Assembly: GCA_947179155.2 (NCBI GenBank)
Contig: OX359273.1
Span: forward strand, 39,454,523-39,518,522
Length of the DNA: 64,000 nt
From: Hedera helix
Taxonomy: Eukaryota; Streptophyta; Magnoliopsida; Apiales; Araliaceae
Direction: 5' to 3'
The notes beneath the pieces were generated by a model that worked only from the letters and a program-made list of their open reading frames with translations, was not told the DNA's origin and did not search any database. The translations under genes and the position numbers were made by a program. Within the stretch, counting starts at the first letter, position 1. Each line of letters begins with the position of its first letter. This document shows positions 22,701 to 33,440 of this stretch, piece by piece.

Positions 22701-25700
22701 TAGAGAGAAAGGATCGATGGTCCATAATGACAAGCGATCCAGAATTTATAGATCAGGGAATAAAGAAAATACAATCAAATCTCACTAATTAAGCTATCCC
22801 ACTAATTATGATATCCCAATAATTACTCCAATGATGAATGAGCTAATCATGGGTCAATTATCCAACTAGCAAACATCGTAAATAAGGAAATAGAATATTC
22901 TAAATCATATTCGAACACCCTCACTCAAGTTGGTATGTGTATGTCGCACATGCCCAACTTGAATTTGAGATGATCAAAAACTCGGTGAGTAGCCTTAGTA
23001 AGAATATCAACAGTCTGCTCTGAAGATGTCACGAATGGAATGCAAAAAAGTCCACTCTCAAATTTCTCTTTCATAGAATGTCGATCATCTCCATGTGTTT
23101 TGTTTGATCGTTCTGTACATAATTATGTACCATGCTTATGGCAGATTTTCTATCGGAGTAGAGCATCATTGGTTGTTAAATTGAGAAGCCAAGATCTCTA
23201 AGAAGGCTCTGAAGCCATAGTAATTCACATATCCCTTGAGCCATGGCTCGAAATTCGGCTTCAACACTGGACCGAGCAACTAAATCTTGCTTCTTACTCC
23301 TCCAATTGACTAAGTTGCCACTAACAAAGGAACAATACCCAAAACGTGTACCGACTGTCATCTAGACTTGTAGCCCAATGAGAATCAATAAAAGCCTCTA
23401 TCTTAAGGTGATTATACCTCTTAAACAAAATTCTTTTGCCCTGAGCTGGCTTTAGATATCGAAGAATTCGAATCACAGCATCCATGTGGAAGGTATATGG
23501 ATCATGCATATGCTGACTCACTAAGCTAATTGCATATGCAATATAAGGACGAGTATGCTCAACTAGCCTTTGATATCGCTCTCGATCCACAGGTTCCCCC
23601 TCCTTGACTTGAATCTTGATATTGGCATACTTCCTAGCATACTAGTCTTAGAAAGCAAATCTAAGGTATACTTGCGTTGAGATAAGAACGCTCCTTTGGA
23701 GGAGTGGGATACCTCAATACCCAGAAAATACCGGAGTTGACCCAAATCTTTAATCTCAAATTCCATACCTAGAGCATGTTTGAGGCGAGCTATTTCAGTC
23801 ATATCATTGCCAGTCACCACGATGTCGTCCACATATACTATCAGAAATGTAGAAAGAGGTTCATTCTTTCGAATAAACAGTGTGGTCAGCATTAGTCTGT
23901 TTATAGCGTTGGATTCTCATAACTTTAGAGGACCTACCAAACCATGCCCCCGAAGATTGTTTTAACCAGTACAATGATCGGCGAAACCTGCAAACCTCCC
24001 TACTGTCTGGTCATTTGATAATTTAGGAGGAATATCCATGTAAAATTCCTCATCCAACTCCCTTTGGAGGAATGCAATCTTCGCATCTAATTGTTGAAGA
24101 GTCCAATCATAATTTACAACACATGAAATAAGAATCTGAACTGTATTCATTTTTGCTACTGGAGCAAAAGTTTCTTGATAATCAATGCCTTGTGTCTGGG
24201 TGAAACCCCGAGCAATAAGTCGGGCTTTGTATCTGTAAATACTACCATTTGCATTCTGTTTCACAGTAAAAATCCACCTGCATCCAACAGATTTCTTTCC
24301 AGAAGGAAGGTTCATCAACTCCCAAGTTTGTTTCTTCTTCAAGGTACTCATTCCTCCACCGTAGCACCATGCCAATGTTTGTGTTTCATTGCCTCCTGCC
24401 ATGTTTTAGGTATAGACACAGAATCCAACGAGGACAAAAACGATTGATAAGATGGTGAAAGTGCAAAATATGAGACAAAATTAGATAAATGATATAAAAG
24501 ATTTTGAGTGCAAGTCCTTTTACCTTTCCTAAGGGCAATAGGAATATCTAAGGAGGGATCCTCCTCAATGCCTACCTCATGACATGATTCTAGAGGTACA
24601 TAATTGGTAGTGCTAGGTAGTGGTTGCTCATTGACAGAGTCTTCCGGAACAGCAATCTTTCTGCGGGAGTACACTTGGGTGATTATGCAGGAAGGAAGAG
24701 CTTCCCCAGGTTCACCACATTCTTGATTAGGTCTTTGTTCTATCTTATCATTAGATGGTCGAGAGATATAAGGAAAAGAGTTAATAATGGGAAGAAACAT
24801 GTCTTCAAAGGGTGAAGTATCACTTGGTTCACCACAAAAGGTTTCTAACTCGTTAAAAACCACGTCTTTTGAAATATAAAATTTCCGTGAAGTGGGATGA
24901 TAACACCTGTATCCCTTTTGATTAGCAGAATATCCCACAAACACACATTTAATACTTCTAGGATCAAGTTTGCTATGAACTTGGCGATCTCTAACAAAAA
25001 CACATCCAAAAATTTTTGGAGATAAAATAAAAGTATGTTGACTTGTAAGAATGGAAACTGAACTCTTATTATTCAGAATTCTAGATGAAATGCGATTAAT
25101 TAAATAGGCAGCTGTTGAGACAGCCTCGCTCCACTAGGAAGAGAGAACATTCATTTGGAGAAGGAGTGAACGAGCAACTTCGAGAAGATGCCTATTCTTT
25201 CTTTCAACCACTCCGTTTTAAGTAGAAGTGTCTACACAACTAGTTTGATGGAGAATACCTTGCTCTTTTAGAAAATTTTGAAAATCTTTAACTAGGTATT
25301 CTCTACCATTATCAGACCTCAAAACCTTAATCACTGCATTAAATTGAGTTCTAACCATTTTCAAAAAATCCTTGAAACAATTAAAAACATCACTTTTTTG
25401 CCTTAATAAGTAAATGCAAGTTACTCTACTATAATCATCAATAAAGGTCACAAACCATTTACAACCAGATACGGATAAAATCGGGGAAGGCGCCCAAACA
25501 TCGGTGTGCACTAAATGAAAAGGTTCCGAACTCTTAGTATTAGAATCGAGATAAACACTTTTAGTTTTGTTTCGAAAGAACACGTGTCACAAAAGAATCC
25601 TTCACTACAACACTTATTTAAAAATTCAAGAAAACATTAAATGCAAAATACTAAGAGGTGGATGTCCTAAGCGTTGGTGCCATCTCTGGAGTTCAAGAAG

Positions 25701-28700
25701 AACAACAACACTAGAGCAAGCATGGTTTGCCTGGAGAAGTGCTATTAGAGACCTATCCCACCAGCAGAGACCCCCACGTACACTGCCACTACCAATCTAC
25801 ACCCCTGTTGTCAAGTCCTGAAAAACACGAGTTGGAAAGAATGTAACCTTGCAATTCAAATCATTTGCAAGGCTACTAATAGAAAGAAGGCTATTAGGAA
25901 AATTTGGAACATGTAAGACAGATGATAAAGAGAGATAATTTGAGTGTTTGACTGAACCCTTCCCAGAAATAGAGGAGAAGCATCCATCTGCAAGTTTAAA
26001 GTTATATCTACATGAAAAGGGAACATATTTTATAAACTGACCTGAGGACCCTGTCATATAGTCCAATGTTCTGGAATCAATAATCCACGGAGTGTGTGTA
26101 TTTGAGGTACTAGATGACATGTGAGAGGATGGAGTGCCTAGTTGAAGAATGGTTTCTTTGATGAGATGTTGAACCTCTTCCCTAGAAATCATGACATTAG
26201 AACTCTGAGTATCAACAACAATCTCAACCTCATTAGCTTGTGATTGTCGTTTACTTTGTCCCTTGTTTTTTCTTGTAGGATTTGGGCCAGGTGGCCTGCC
26301 ATGAAGCTTCCAACATTCAACCCTGGTGTGGTATGGTTTTCCACAATAGTCACATTTTACTACTAGTTTCTCAGATATGCGTGGTGATGCTGCAGGTGCT
26401 GATGAAATAACTAATGCAGAGCGCTCAGTAGGAGCTGTTTGAGTTAGGGTACTCTGCCTAGTAGCCTCTTTGTTCACCATCGGATAAGCCTGTTAAAGGG
26501 TTGGAAAGGGGTCTCTCTGCAGGACATTCTGCCTCACAATGATAACTTGCCCTGTCAAACCCATTAAGAACTGATAAACCCGATTCTTGTCCTCTTTGGC
26601 CTGTAAGCGAGTAATCAATTCAGCATCCAAATCTCTATACTCATCCCACTCGTTAACATCAAGTTCTTGCCACATAATGTACAGTTCTGAATAGTATTGA
26701 GGCACCGCCATACCTTCCTGCTTCAATTCCTGGATGTTCTTCAATTCGTAAATCTGAGCCTCATTACTAGCTTCAGAATATGTCTTTGAGTGACTTCCAG
26801 ATCTCTGCAGCAGTCTTCATGTACATGTATCATTTAGCAAAACTTGATACCATGAGGTTAATTAGAAAGGACCTCACAAGTGAGTCCTCCATAGTCCATC
26901 TCACAGCATCAATACCACCTGTAATAGGCTTCTTTTTCTCCCCAGTGAGATATCCAGTACAATCTCCCGAGGCAATGGACAGAAGCATGGATTGTGTCCG
27001 CAGAAAAAAATTTATTCCATCGAATTTCACAATGCTCAAAGGAAAGGTCGGTGTGTCTGAACTCTTTCATCTGATATTGATGTTGGTATTGTTGAATTGA
27101 AACTATTTTCTTTTCCTATAGACATACTGCTGGTGATAAAGAAAGAAACTACGAGATCTTCAAAGGGTGAATAACTCACCTATATCATTAACAAAACAAA
27201 GTCCCCTAGTGGTTTATTTACCACCAATGGAAGGGGGAAGAAAAGGGTTGGTTTATTTAAAAAAACAAATCAACTGCTGTTAAGAGTAACCAAGCAGAAA
27301 TTCCAGCAAGATGATAGGCTACCGGTGACACACTGTAGCCTGTGTAGTAGATATAAAGATGGTAATGAGATATGGGGTTATGGTGAAAGTGATTGGTGGT
27401 GACAAGGGTTTGATTCCTGATTACAACAATTATGTATTGCGCCTAAACTCTGATACCATGATGGTAAACCAGTATAAAGAGAAAGGATTGATGGTTCATA
27501 ATGACAAGCGATCCAAAATTTATATAGAGCAGGGAATAATGAAAATACAATCAAATCCCACTAATTAAGCTATCCCAATGATTAAGCTATCCCACTAATT
27601 ATGATATCCCACTAATTATGATATCCCAATAATTACTCCAATGATGAATGAGCTAATCATGGGTCAATTATCCAACTAACAAACATCATAAAAAAGGAAA
27701 TAGAATATTCTAAATCATATTTATCATTATTAAACCGAACTGAATAATCCATATTTGTAGTCTATTATACAGAAACACTAGAACCCTCATTGTAATCTGA
27801 GAATTAGTTGTAATTATTCAGTACATCACGTATTAGACACAACCAAAGTGCACCAAGAACTTCACCCTCTTTATTTTTTCTATCTTTATTTATTTTATTT
27901 TATTAACTCGTGTACAGAAAAATACAAAATTTAAACCTTTTTTGCTTCAGTAAGCACATATCTAATAGTTAGAAGAGTTGTAGACAAATTAGCTGAGCCC
28001 CAAATAGTTGGAATGAACCTAATATGCAAGTTCATGGCGCTGTTAACAGAAAAATTGCTTGCAACACCATTCCAGTTCCGAGAATATACTTCTTTTAGAT
28101 TATTTATTATTTAATTATAGTCCATATGTCCTAATTTAAGTGAGCTCCTTTCTACTTTGTGATGTCACAAAGTAAGTGAGCTCTTTCTATCCTAACCATT
28201 CACTCAAATTTAAGTTTTTAACATCTCCATCCTCTAACTGAAAGAAAAAGCAAAGTAGTCATTACACCTCTCCTAAAAACTATGTGCAAATAATAAACTC
28301 ACTTACATTAGGATGCAGGTAGTATTAGCTATTGTTCAATTTTTTATATGATGCCAACTCAATTTGACTGCAGCCAAAATGATTAATGAATATGGATACA
28401 GATCATTGAACATATATGCTATAACCAAATTATTAATCAGTAACAGCACATTACCAGTTGAGATGCACAATATGTGAATATTATGCCCAATAGCAGTCAG
28501 GTAATTTATTGTCGGAGTAAAGAACCTGCAGAAACACACCAAACAAATTTTAAACAACAACATTAAATGGCATGCCTTAGGTTAATCATCAAATCATGAT
28601 ACAAAGTACAAACAATGAAAACTGATTTCAATCTCTAGATATGAAACACACTGCTGGAAATTCAACTAATTTAAGTAATGAAGGGAAACTATCTTCATTT

Positions 28701-29064
28701 ATCACATATCATGTACTTCAGTTAAAAATAATATTCAAAAATTGAGGCATACAAAAAGTTGAAAAGAATAATTAAAACCACTTTGAACTCAACAAAATTT
28801 AAATTGTCAAGCATACATGGACTCATCATCTGGATGGGCAATAACCAGCATAACATTTCTCTTGTAAAGGACTCTACCTGAAATTGACAGAACACGCATT
28901 TTAAGATAACACCCTCAAACTACAAAACTGAATAGTGTAAGGGGAAACTCACCAGCATTACTTAAGAAGGTAGCCTTGGTAGGGGACCGGGAGGCTAGGA
29001 GAATTTTGCATAGAGAAGCTACCCAGAGTACAATCAGTGAAACAATGATCATGAGCCATGACAT
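19737..29064 (-). CDS. PIGL: N-acetylglucosaminyl-phosphatidylinositol de-N-acetylase (PIG-L), ten exons
   Basis: Role: removes the acetyl group from GlcNAc-PI, the second step of GPI-anchor synthesis, at the ER. Exons on the minus strand: 28953-29064, 28817-28877, 28455-28525, 22142-22206, 21845-21889, 21674-21754, 21360-21427, 20592-20640, 20026-20183 and 19737-19812. All have GT/AG borders, phases agree, and the sum is 786 bp, giving 261 residues, the normal size. Residues 1-25 form one hydrophobic ER anchor (MSWLMIIVSLIVLW). Exon 2 has the metal motif AHPDDESM; exon 7 has SGHCNH, the second metal-binding motif, but CDVNRG follows where RDVHHG is usual. The tail KSYVSMAQHMSQWVW and YTFVNTLK fits the family. 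Intron 3 (6.2 kb) holds a whole Copia element in the same orientation. The gene reads as functional. Confidence 0.93.
21042..21288. mobile_element. Stowaway-like MITE in PIG-L intron 7
   Basis: The left end TTCCTTCCATCCTATAGAAA and the complement of the right end (TTCTCCGTCTGTCCTCAACA) form an imperfect inverted repeat that continues into AGAGTGCTAT and TTTTGTTGACTT. TA lies at the left border. About 247 bp, non-coding. Confidence 0.6.
21617..21645. repeat. C homopolymer followed by A homopolymer
   Basis: A run of about 16 C followed directly by about 13 A, in the intron between PIG-L exons 6 and 7. Runs of this type are hard to sequence, so the lengths may be wrong. Confidence 0.85.
22685..22917 (-). 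repeat. 3' LTR of the Copia element
   Basis: 233 bp, matching 27459-27726 with scattered substitutions and one block missing. Confidence 0.9.
23176..27100 (-). pseudogene. broken Copia gag-pol
   Basis: Minus-strand pieces in several frames. Gag is at about 26493-27039 (SIVKFDGINFFLRTQSMLL, YYSELYIMWQELD). The zinc knuckle CDYCGKPYHTRVECWKLH lies near 26300-26350. A protease piece WIIDSRTLDYMTG has Arg where the catalytic triad Gly stands. Integrase core is at 25218-25583 (HTDVWAP, TFIDDYSR, LRSDNGREY). The first RT part is at 23962-24402 (CRWIFTVK, ARLIARGFTQTQGIDYQETF, LDAKIAFL), and YVDDIVVTGND follows near 23830. RNase H is at 23176-23450 (SSVEAEFRAMAQGICEL). At least five frame breaks separate these blocks, so no full product can be made. 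Confidence 0.9.
27459..27726 (-). repeat. 5' LTR of the Copia element
   Basis: 268 bp; contains a local duplication (TATCCCACTAATTATGA occurs twice in tandem) absent from the other LTR. Followed by the TSD TTATT. Confidence 0.9.
28120..28322. mobile_element. Stowaway-like MITE in PIG-L intron 3
   Basis: 203 bp flanked by TA on both sides. The left end ATGTCCTAATTTAAGTGAG and the complement of the right end (GCATCCTAATGTAAGTGAG) form a terminal inverted repeat. An inner AAGTGAGCTC near the left end recurs at about 28173-28182. Non-coding. Confidence 0.75.
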
Positions 29065-29721
29065 CTAGCAGGATCCTGTAAGAAATTCAACAGAAAAATG
29101 TTGTAACAAGCAATTCATAACTGAATGAGCCAGAGAGAGAGAGACTCCTATATTTCATTCATCTTAAGTTTTTTCAAGCCACAAGGATGTTGAAAGTGGT
29201 AATGCCAGGTGTGGCCAAATTAAATATGGCATCAAAAGTAGTTGAGTACTTTTCTTTTCCCGATTTCCTGCCGCAGCATAATCAGGAAGACAGGAACCAA
29301 GTAACATAGAGTAATAGTATTCGAATACACATGGTCCAACGTTTACATGAAGCCTACGAATTGATACATTATATGTCCTTTGAATAATCTATTTATTGAA
29401 AATTAATGTCTTGAAAAATGAAATAATAATTTCTACGCTATATTTTCATAGTTATTCGAAACTTCAGACTACTCCATAGCAAACCCCATACTGATGGAAC
29501 ACCCAACGACTCCCATAGGAGTGCCATCTTAAGCTCCCTACTTGCAGGCCCTCTTGATCAGACAAATGATGATGAACAACAGTAATGATCCCACTCATTT
29601 GGCAAGTAATCAAGCAGACTATCAGCAATATAAAGCACCAAACTAAAATAATTAGACCAGTCATTTGATTCATTGGTGGCACGGCACCTCACTGATGAAT
29701 GATGATAGACGATTAATACTA

Positions 29722-29863
29722 CCTTAATTCCATAAAATGAGTCCCACTTAAAAAATTTGCAAACATTAAGGATATATTTTTATTCCATTTTTACCACTAA
29801 AATAAAAGGATGACCCCATTTGTTCTTTTGTAAATGGGACTCTTTTTATGAGACAAAGGGTAT
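29722..29863. mobile_element. small MITE-like inverted repeat in the PIG-L leader intron
   Basis: CATAAAATGAGTCCCA near the left and TGGGACTCTTTTTATG near the right are imperfect inverted copies about 85 bp apart, with further weak pairing outward. Likely a Stowaway-type relic. Confidence 0.4.
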
Positions 29864-30028
29864 AAGCATTGTTATCTTTATGGTTGTCTCGTGAATTCAG
29901 ATGAAAATTTCTAAGTAAAGAATCTGATAACTTCCTATGTGCAATGTGATGGTGTACCTTAAATCCACATGTCGTGAAAAATAAATTGCATATGCCAAAC
30001 AAATTAGTAAGAGATTAAAGGGATAAAA

Positions 30029-30250
30029 ACCTGATAAAGCCAAAACTTGGATGCTTAATAGAGAGATTGAAAAAGAGAAGGAACTTCCCCGAATCGCTTC
30101 CACAATATGTTTCTAGCTTCGGTTGGAACCGGCGGTGGCGGTATTTCCGCTGGCGATAGTTGCTCCGGCCTGAAATCAAAGAGAAGGGGAAGAAAGTACG
30201 GTGGTCGACTTGTTGCGGCTGCGAGGGAAGAAGCCGTTTGGGAATGACTT
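30029..30250 (-). other. probable PIG-L 5' UTR exon and promoter edge
   Basis: The minus strand here is GC-richer than its surroundings (CGCCAGCGG, CGCCACCGCCGG phrases) and ends in GGCTTTATCAG followed by a GTTTTT donor-like site at about 30029. The complement of 29065-29085 gives TTCTTACAG, an acceptor, 11 bases before the PIG-L ATG. A leader intron from about 29076 to 30029 would join them. I infer a non-coding first exon; the transcription start is not determined. Confidence 0.5.
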
Positions 30251-30739
30251 TTTTTTTTCCGCCTAAAGTTATAATTTGAGTAGATTTATAACTTAAAATT
30301 TTAGTAAATTTATAACTAAAAGTGTTCGATATCATTTTTATTTATAAATCGAGAATTATAAGTAATAGTTATATATGTGTTCGGGTAATAATGACTTATA
30401 AGTTAAGTAAAATATAAAGATTATTAAAATGTCCTTTAATAAGAAGAAGATTAAAAAAACAAGGAGGGACAGTTTGTCTTTTCATCAGAGTTGACTAACT
30501 TAAAAAAATGACTTATAAGTCATTTTTTTTAAGTTCCAAAAACCTTTTTCTTTTTTTTTTTGACTTTTTTTTGTACTTATAAGTCAATAAAAAAGTAACA
30601 AACAAACAAGCTTAATGACTTAAGAACTTATAAATTCGTTGACCGACTTATAAGGAGGAAACGAACAGGCCCGAAATCGGGAGAGAAGAAGTCAAAACTG
30701 AAAACATAAAAATTAAGGGTGTGTATTCAATTATTATAA
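30251..30739. other. upstream of PIG-L, repeated ACTTATAA phrases
   Basis: No gene. ACTTATAAGT and its close variants recur about seven times between 30389 and 30655, including palindromic copies, and the stretch ends CGAACAGGCCC, a phrase common at ends of hAT-type MITEs. A matching left end was not found. Confidence 0.4.
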
Positions 30740-30963
30740 GGGTTATATATATATTTTTTCCAGCTCACTCGACCTTAATTTACATATATATTATTGTAGT
30801 AAATTTTTTAATAATCTGAGTCATTGCACTCAAATTTTTGTATAAAAAATAAAATTTGCGTCAATGACCATTAGTCATTTAACAAAAAAATGACGTAGTA
30901 ATATTAAATACTATTTTCATCATTAAATTGAAGATAAATTTACAATTATATTACTGAAGCGAA

Positions 30964-30965
<2 letters not shown>

Positions 30966-31012
<47 letters not shown>
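30966..31012. repeat. (TAA)n microsatellite
   Basis: About 15 units; the first of several TAA tracts in the left arm of the palindrome (others near 31095, 31205-31280 and 31360). The 31205 tract mixes CAA and TAA units. Confidence 0.9.
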
Positions 31013-31013
<1 letters not shown>

Positions 31014-31569
31014 CTTCTCTATTACACTAAAAAAAATATTAATTTTGTTTTTTAAAAATTAATTTGAGGATTTAAAAAATAAATTTTAATTTAATAATAA
31101 TAATAATAATACCATCTTCGTTACACACACAAAAATATTAATTTTTCTTTTTAAAAACTAATTTGAGATATTTTTAAAATAAAATTTAATTTAATAATTA
31201 TACTAATAATAATAATAACAACAACAACAACAACAATAACAATAACAACAATAACAATAATAATAATAATAATAATAACCTCTACGTTACACAAAAAAAA
31301 TAATATTAATTTTGTTTTTTAAAAATTAATGTGAATTATTTAAAAAATAAATTTTAATTTAATAATAATACCATCTCGGTTACATAAAAAAAGAAAAAAA
31401 TATATAAGTTTTTACTTTTTAAAAATTAATTTGAGGTATTTTAAAAATAATTTTTGATTTAATAATAATAAGCAAAAGACATTTGTTATTTTTCATGTTT
31501 TTTTTCTTTTATCTTTCGTAAATTTCATTCAACAATCAACACAAGCCTCATTTTTTCGTGTAACGAAGA

Positions 31570-31613
<44 letters not shown>

Positions 31614-31735
31614 TAAAATTTATTTTTAAAATAAGTCAAATTAATTTTTAAAAAGAAAAACTAATCTTCTTTTTTATTGTAACGGAGAGTGTATTATTAT
31701 TATTATTATTGTTATTATTATTATTATTATTATTA
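31570..31735. repeat. (ATT)n microsatellites, two tracts
   Basis: Tracts at about 31570-31611 and 31693-31735, the right-arm counterparts of the TAA tracts. Confidence 0.9.
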
Positions 31736-32059
31736 AATAAAAAATTATTTTTAAAATACATCAAATTAAATTTTAAAAAGAAAAACTTTTTTTTTGTGTA
31801 ACAGATATGGTATATTATTATTATTATTATTTCTATTTCAGTGATGCAATTGTAAATTTACCTATAGTTCAATAATGAAAATGATATTTAATACTGCTAC
31901 TTCATTTTTCTCTTAAATGGCTAATGGTTATTGACGAAAATTTTACTTTTTATAAAAAAAATCGAGTACAATAACTCAATTGTAAAAAAATTCAGTACAA
32001 TGATGTATATGTAAATTGGGGTTGAGTACAGTGGAAAAAAATATATATAACCCATTATT

Positions 32060-33440
32060 TTAAAGCATTATCCGTGGACGTGATGTGATTAAAAAAATGG
32101 CGATTTGGAGGATAGGTGATGGAAAATCAACACGTGGGAAATAGGCGGCCGCTGATCAAACACTCCCCAGAAATACTTTCACCGCCAGTAAATGACACAG
32201 TGGAGGCTCAGGTTTGTAAGTTAGTTAATCTAGAACAAAAAGTGTGGACGCATGTAATCATTGACAACTTGTTATTGGAATTTGAGGGCGAAATTGTTAA
32301 AAAAAATCCCTTAGTCGTACTGATCAACCTGACAAACTCATGTGGTCTTTTACTAAAAATGGAACATATACAATGAAGTCAGGTTACAAATTCCTACAAC
32401 TTGAACACCAACATCAGCAACCAGGGCAATCTATTGAAGAGAAACTGAAACATTTGTGGCAGACCATTTGGAGTTTGAATGTGTCGAGCAAAGTGAATAA
32501 TTTGGTGTGGAGAGCGACAAAAAACTCACTGCCAACAAAAGCCAACTTAGCCCACCGTAAAATTACTAATGATAACACATGTGAGTTATGTCAACTCCAT
32601 AAAGAAGACGTGCGACATGCTTTATATGTATGCCCTCGACTTGAAGAAGTATGGAGATGGGTACCGCTTTGGAACTCTGAAAGTTTGAAGAGAACAAGTT
32701 CCTTCATTGATCTGTTTAGGTGTTTGTGCAGAGGAAAATGAATCCTAAAAGATTTGTTATGATGGTGTGGGCGATTTGGAATAGGCTAACAACATCATGC
32801 ATGGTAAAATGTCTATTCCGATTCAACAAATAGTTTCACATGTTCAAGAGAGGTCGTAGGAATTTACACTCAACACCTCGTCCGCTAAGCTTCCGAGAAT
32901 AAAGACCACGACTAGGTGGAAGCCATCAACAAATTCGTGTTACAAAGTGAACTTTGACGGGGTGTTGTTTCAAGCTGATAACCGTGCTGGACTGGTTATA
33001 GTAATCTAAGATGAGTTTAGGTAGGTGATGGTCTCCTTATCTTAGCAAGTTCATCTGCCGTTCACTACCATTGAAGTTGAAGCATTGGTAGCCCAATGCA
33101 CACTTGAGCTAGCTCACGAAATAGGTTTCACTAGAGTTACTTTGGAGAGCGACTCTCAGGTCTTGATAAATGCTCTACAATCACAACAGATGTTTTTTGT
33201 TCACTTTGGCCACATAGTAGTAGATATCAAGTGCATAGCTTCCCTGTTTTCATGAATATAATTTTTCTTTTATGCGTAGACATGAAAATAATGTAACTCA
33301 CTCACTTGCGAGACAAACAACTTCATCTCATCAACTACAAGTCTGGATGAAAGAAGTACTATCAGATGTAGTATATGCTCTTATGACTGATTATATTAGC
33401 CATTTTGATTAATGAAAATTACTTACATGATTCTAAAAAA
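32060..33440 (+). pseudogene. LINE (L1-type) 3' fragment: zf-RVT and RNase H regions
   Basis: Begins with RGRDVIKKMAIWRIGDGKS, the region just after the RT of plant LINEs. It continues in another frame with W(S)FTKNGTYTMKSGYKFL and the zinc-binding reverse-transcriptase domain (VWRATKNSLPTKANLAHR, CELCQLHKEDVRHALYVC) at 32340-32741. An RNase H region follows at about 32940-33240 (VNFDG, EVEALVAQ, LESDSQVLINALQS) with stops, then VTHSLAR and a final A-rich tail near 33435. Several frame breaks. 5'-truncated and dead, as is usual for LINE copies. Confidence 0.85.

Larger units (their letters stand above)
22685..27726 (-). mobile_element. decayed Copia LTR retrotransposon in PIG-L intron 3
   Basis: On the minus strand the 5' LTR is 27459-27726 (268 bp) and the 3' LTR 22685-22917 (233 bp). 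The size difference comes mainly from an internal duplication of AAGCTATCCCA / TTATGATATCCCA phrases in the 5' LTR. The TSD TTATT is at 22680-22684 and 27727-27731. The complement of CTCTGATACCA at 27448-27458 is the standard initiator-Met primer site TGGTATCAGAG. The purine tract next to the 3' LTR reads CTTGAGTGAGGG. The internal order gag, protease, integrase, RT, RNase H is Copia order. Many stops and shifts make it non-functional. It lies in the same orientation as PIG-L. Confidence 0.93.
30740..32053. mobile_element. foldback element / long palindrome, 1.3 kb
   Basis: The left arm from GGGTTATATATAT (30740) and the right arm ending ATATATAACCC (32053) are inverted copies. The outer roughly 220 bp pair clearly: left ATTTACAATTATATTACTGA against the complement of right TCAGTGATGCAATTGTAAAT. 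The inner parts are tandem units of about 90-170 bp made of (TAA)n, TACC, a CGTTACAC phrase and AAAAATTAATTTGAG; about four run one way (31010-31470) and about three the other (31550-31830). Flanks ATTATTATA and ATTATTTTA may be a 9-bp TSD with one change. No coding capacity. Long arms and a 9-bp TSD would fit a Mutator-type or foldback element. Confidence 0.75.
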
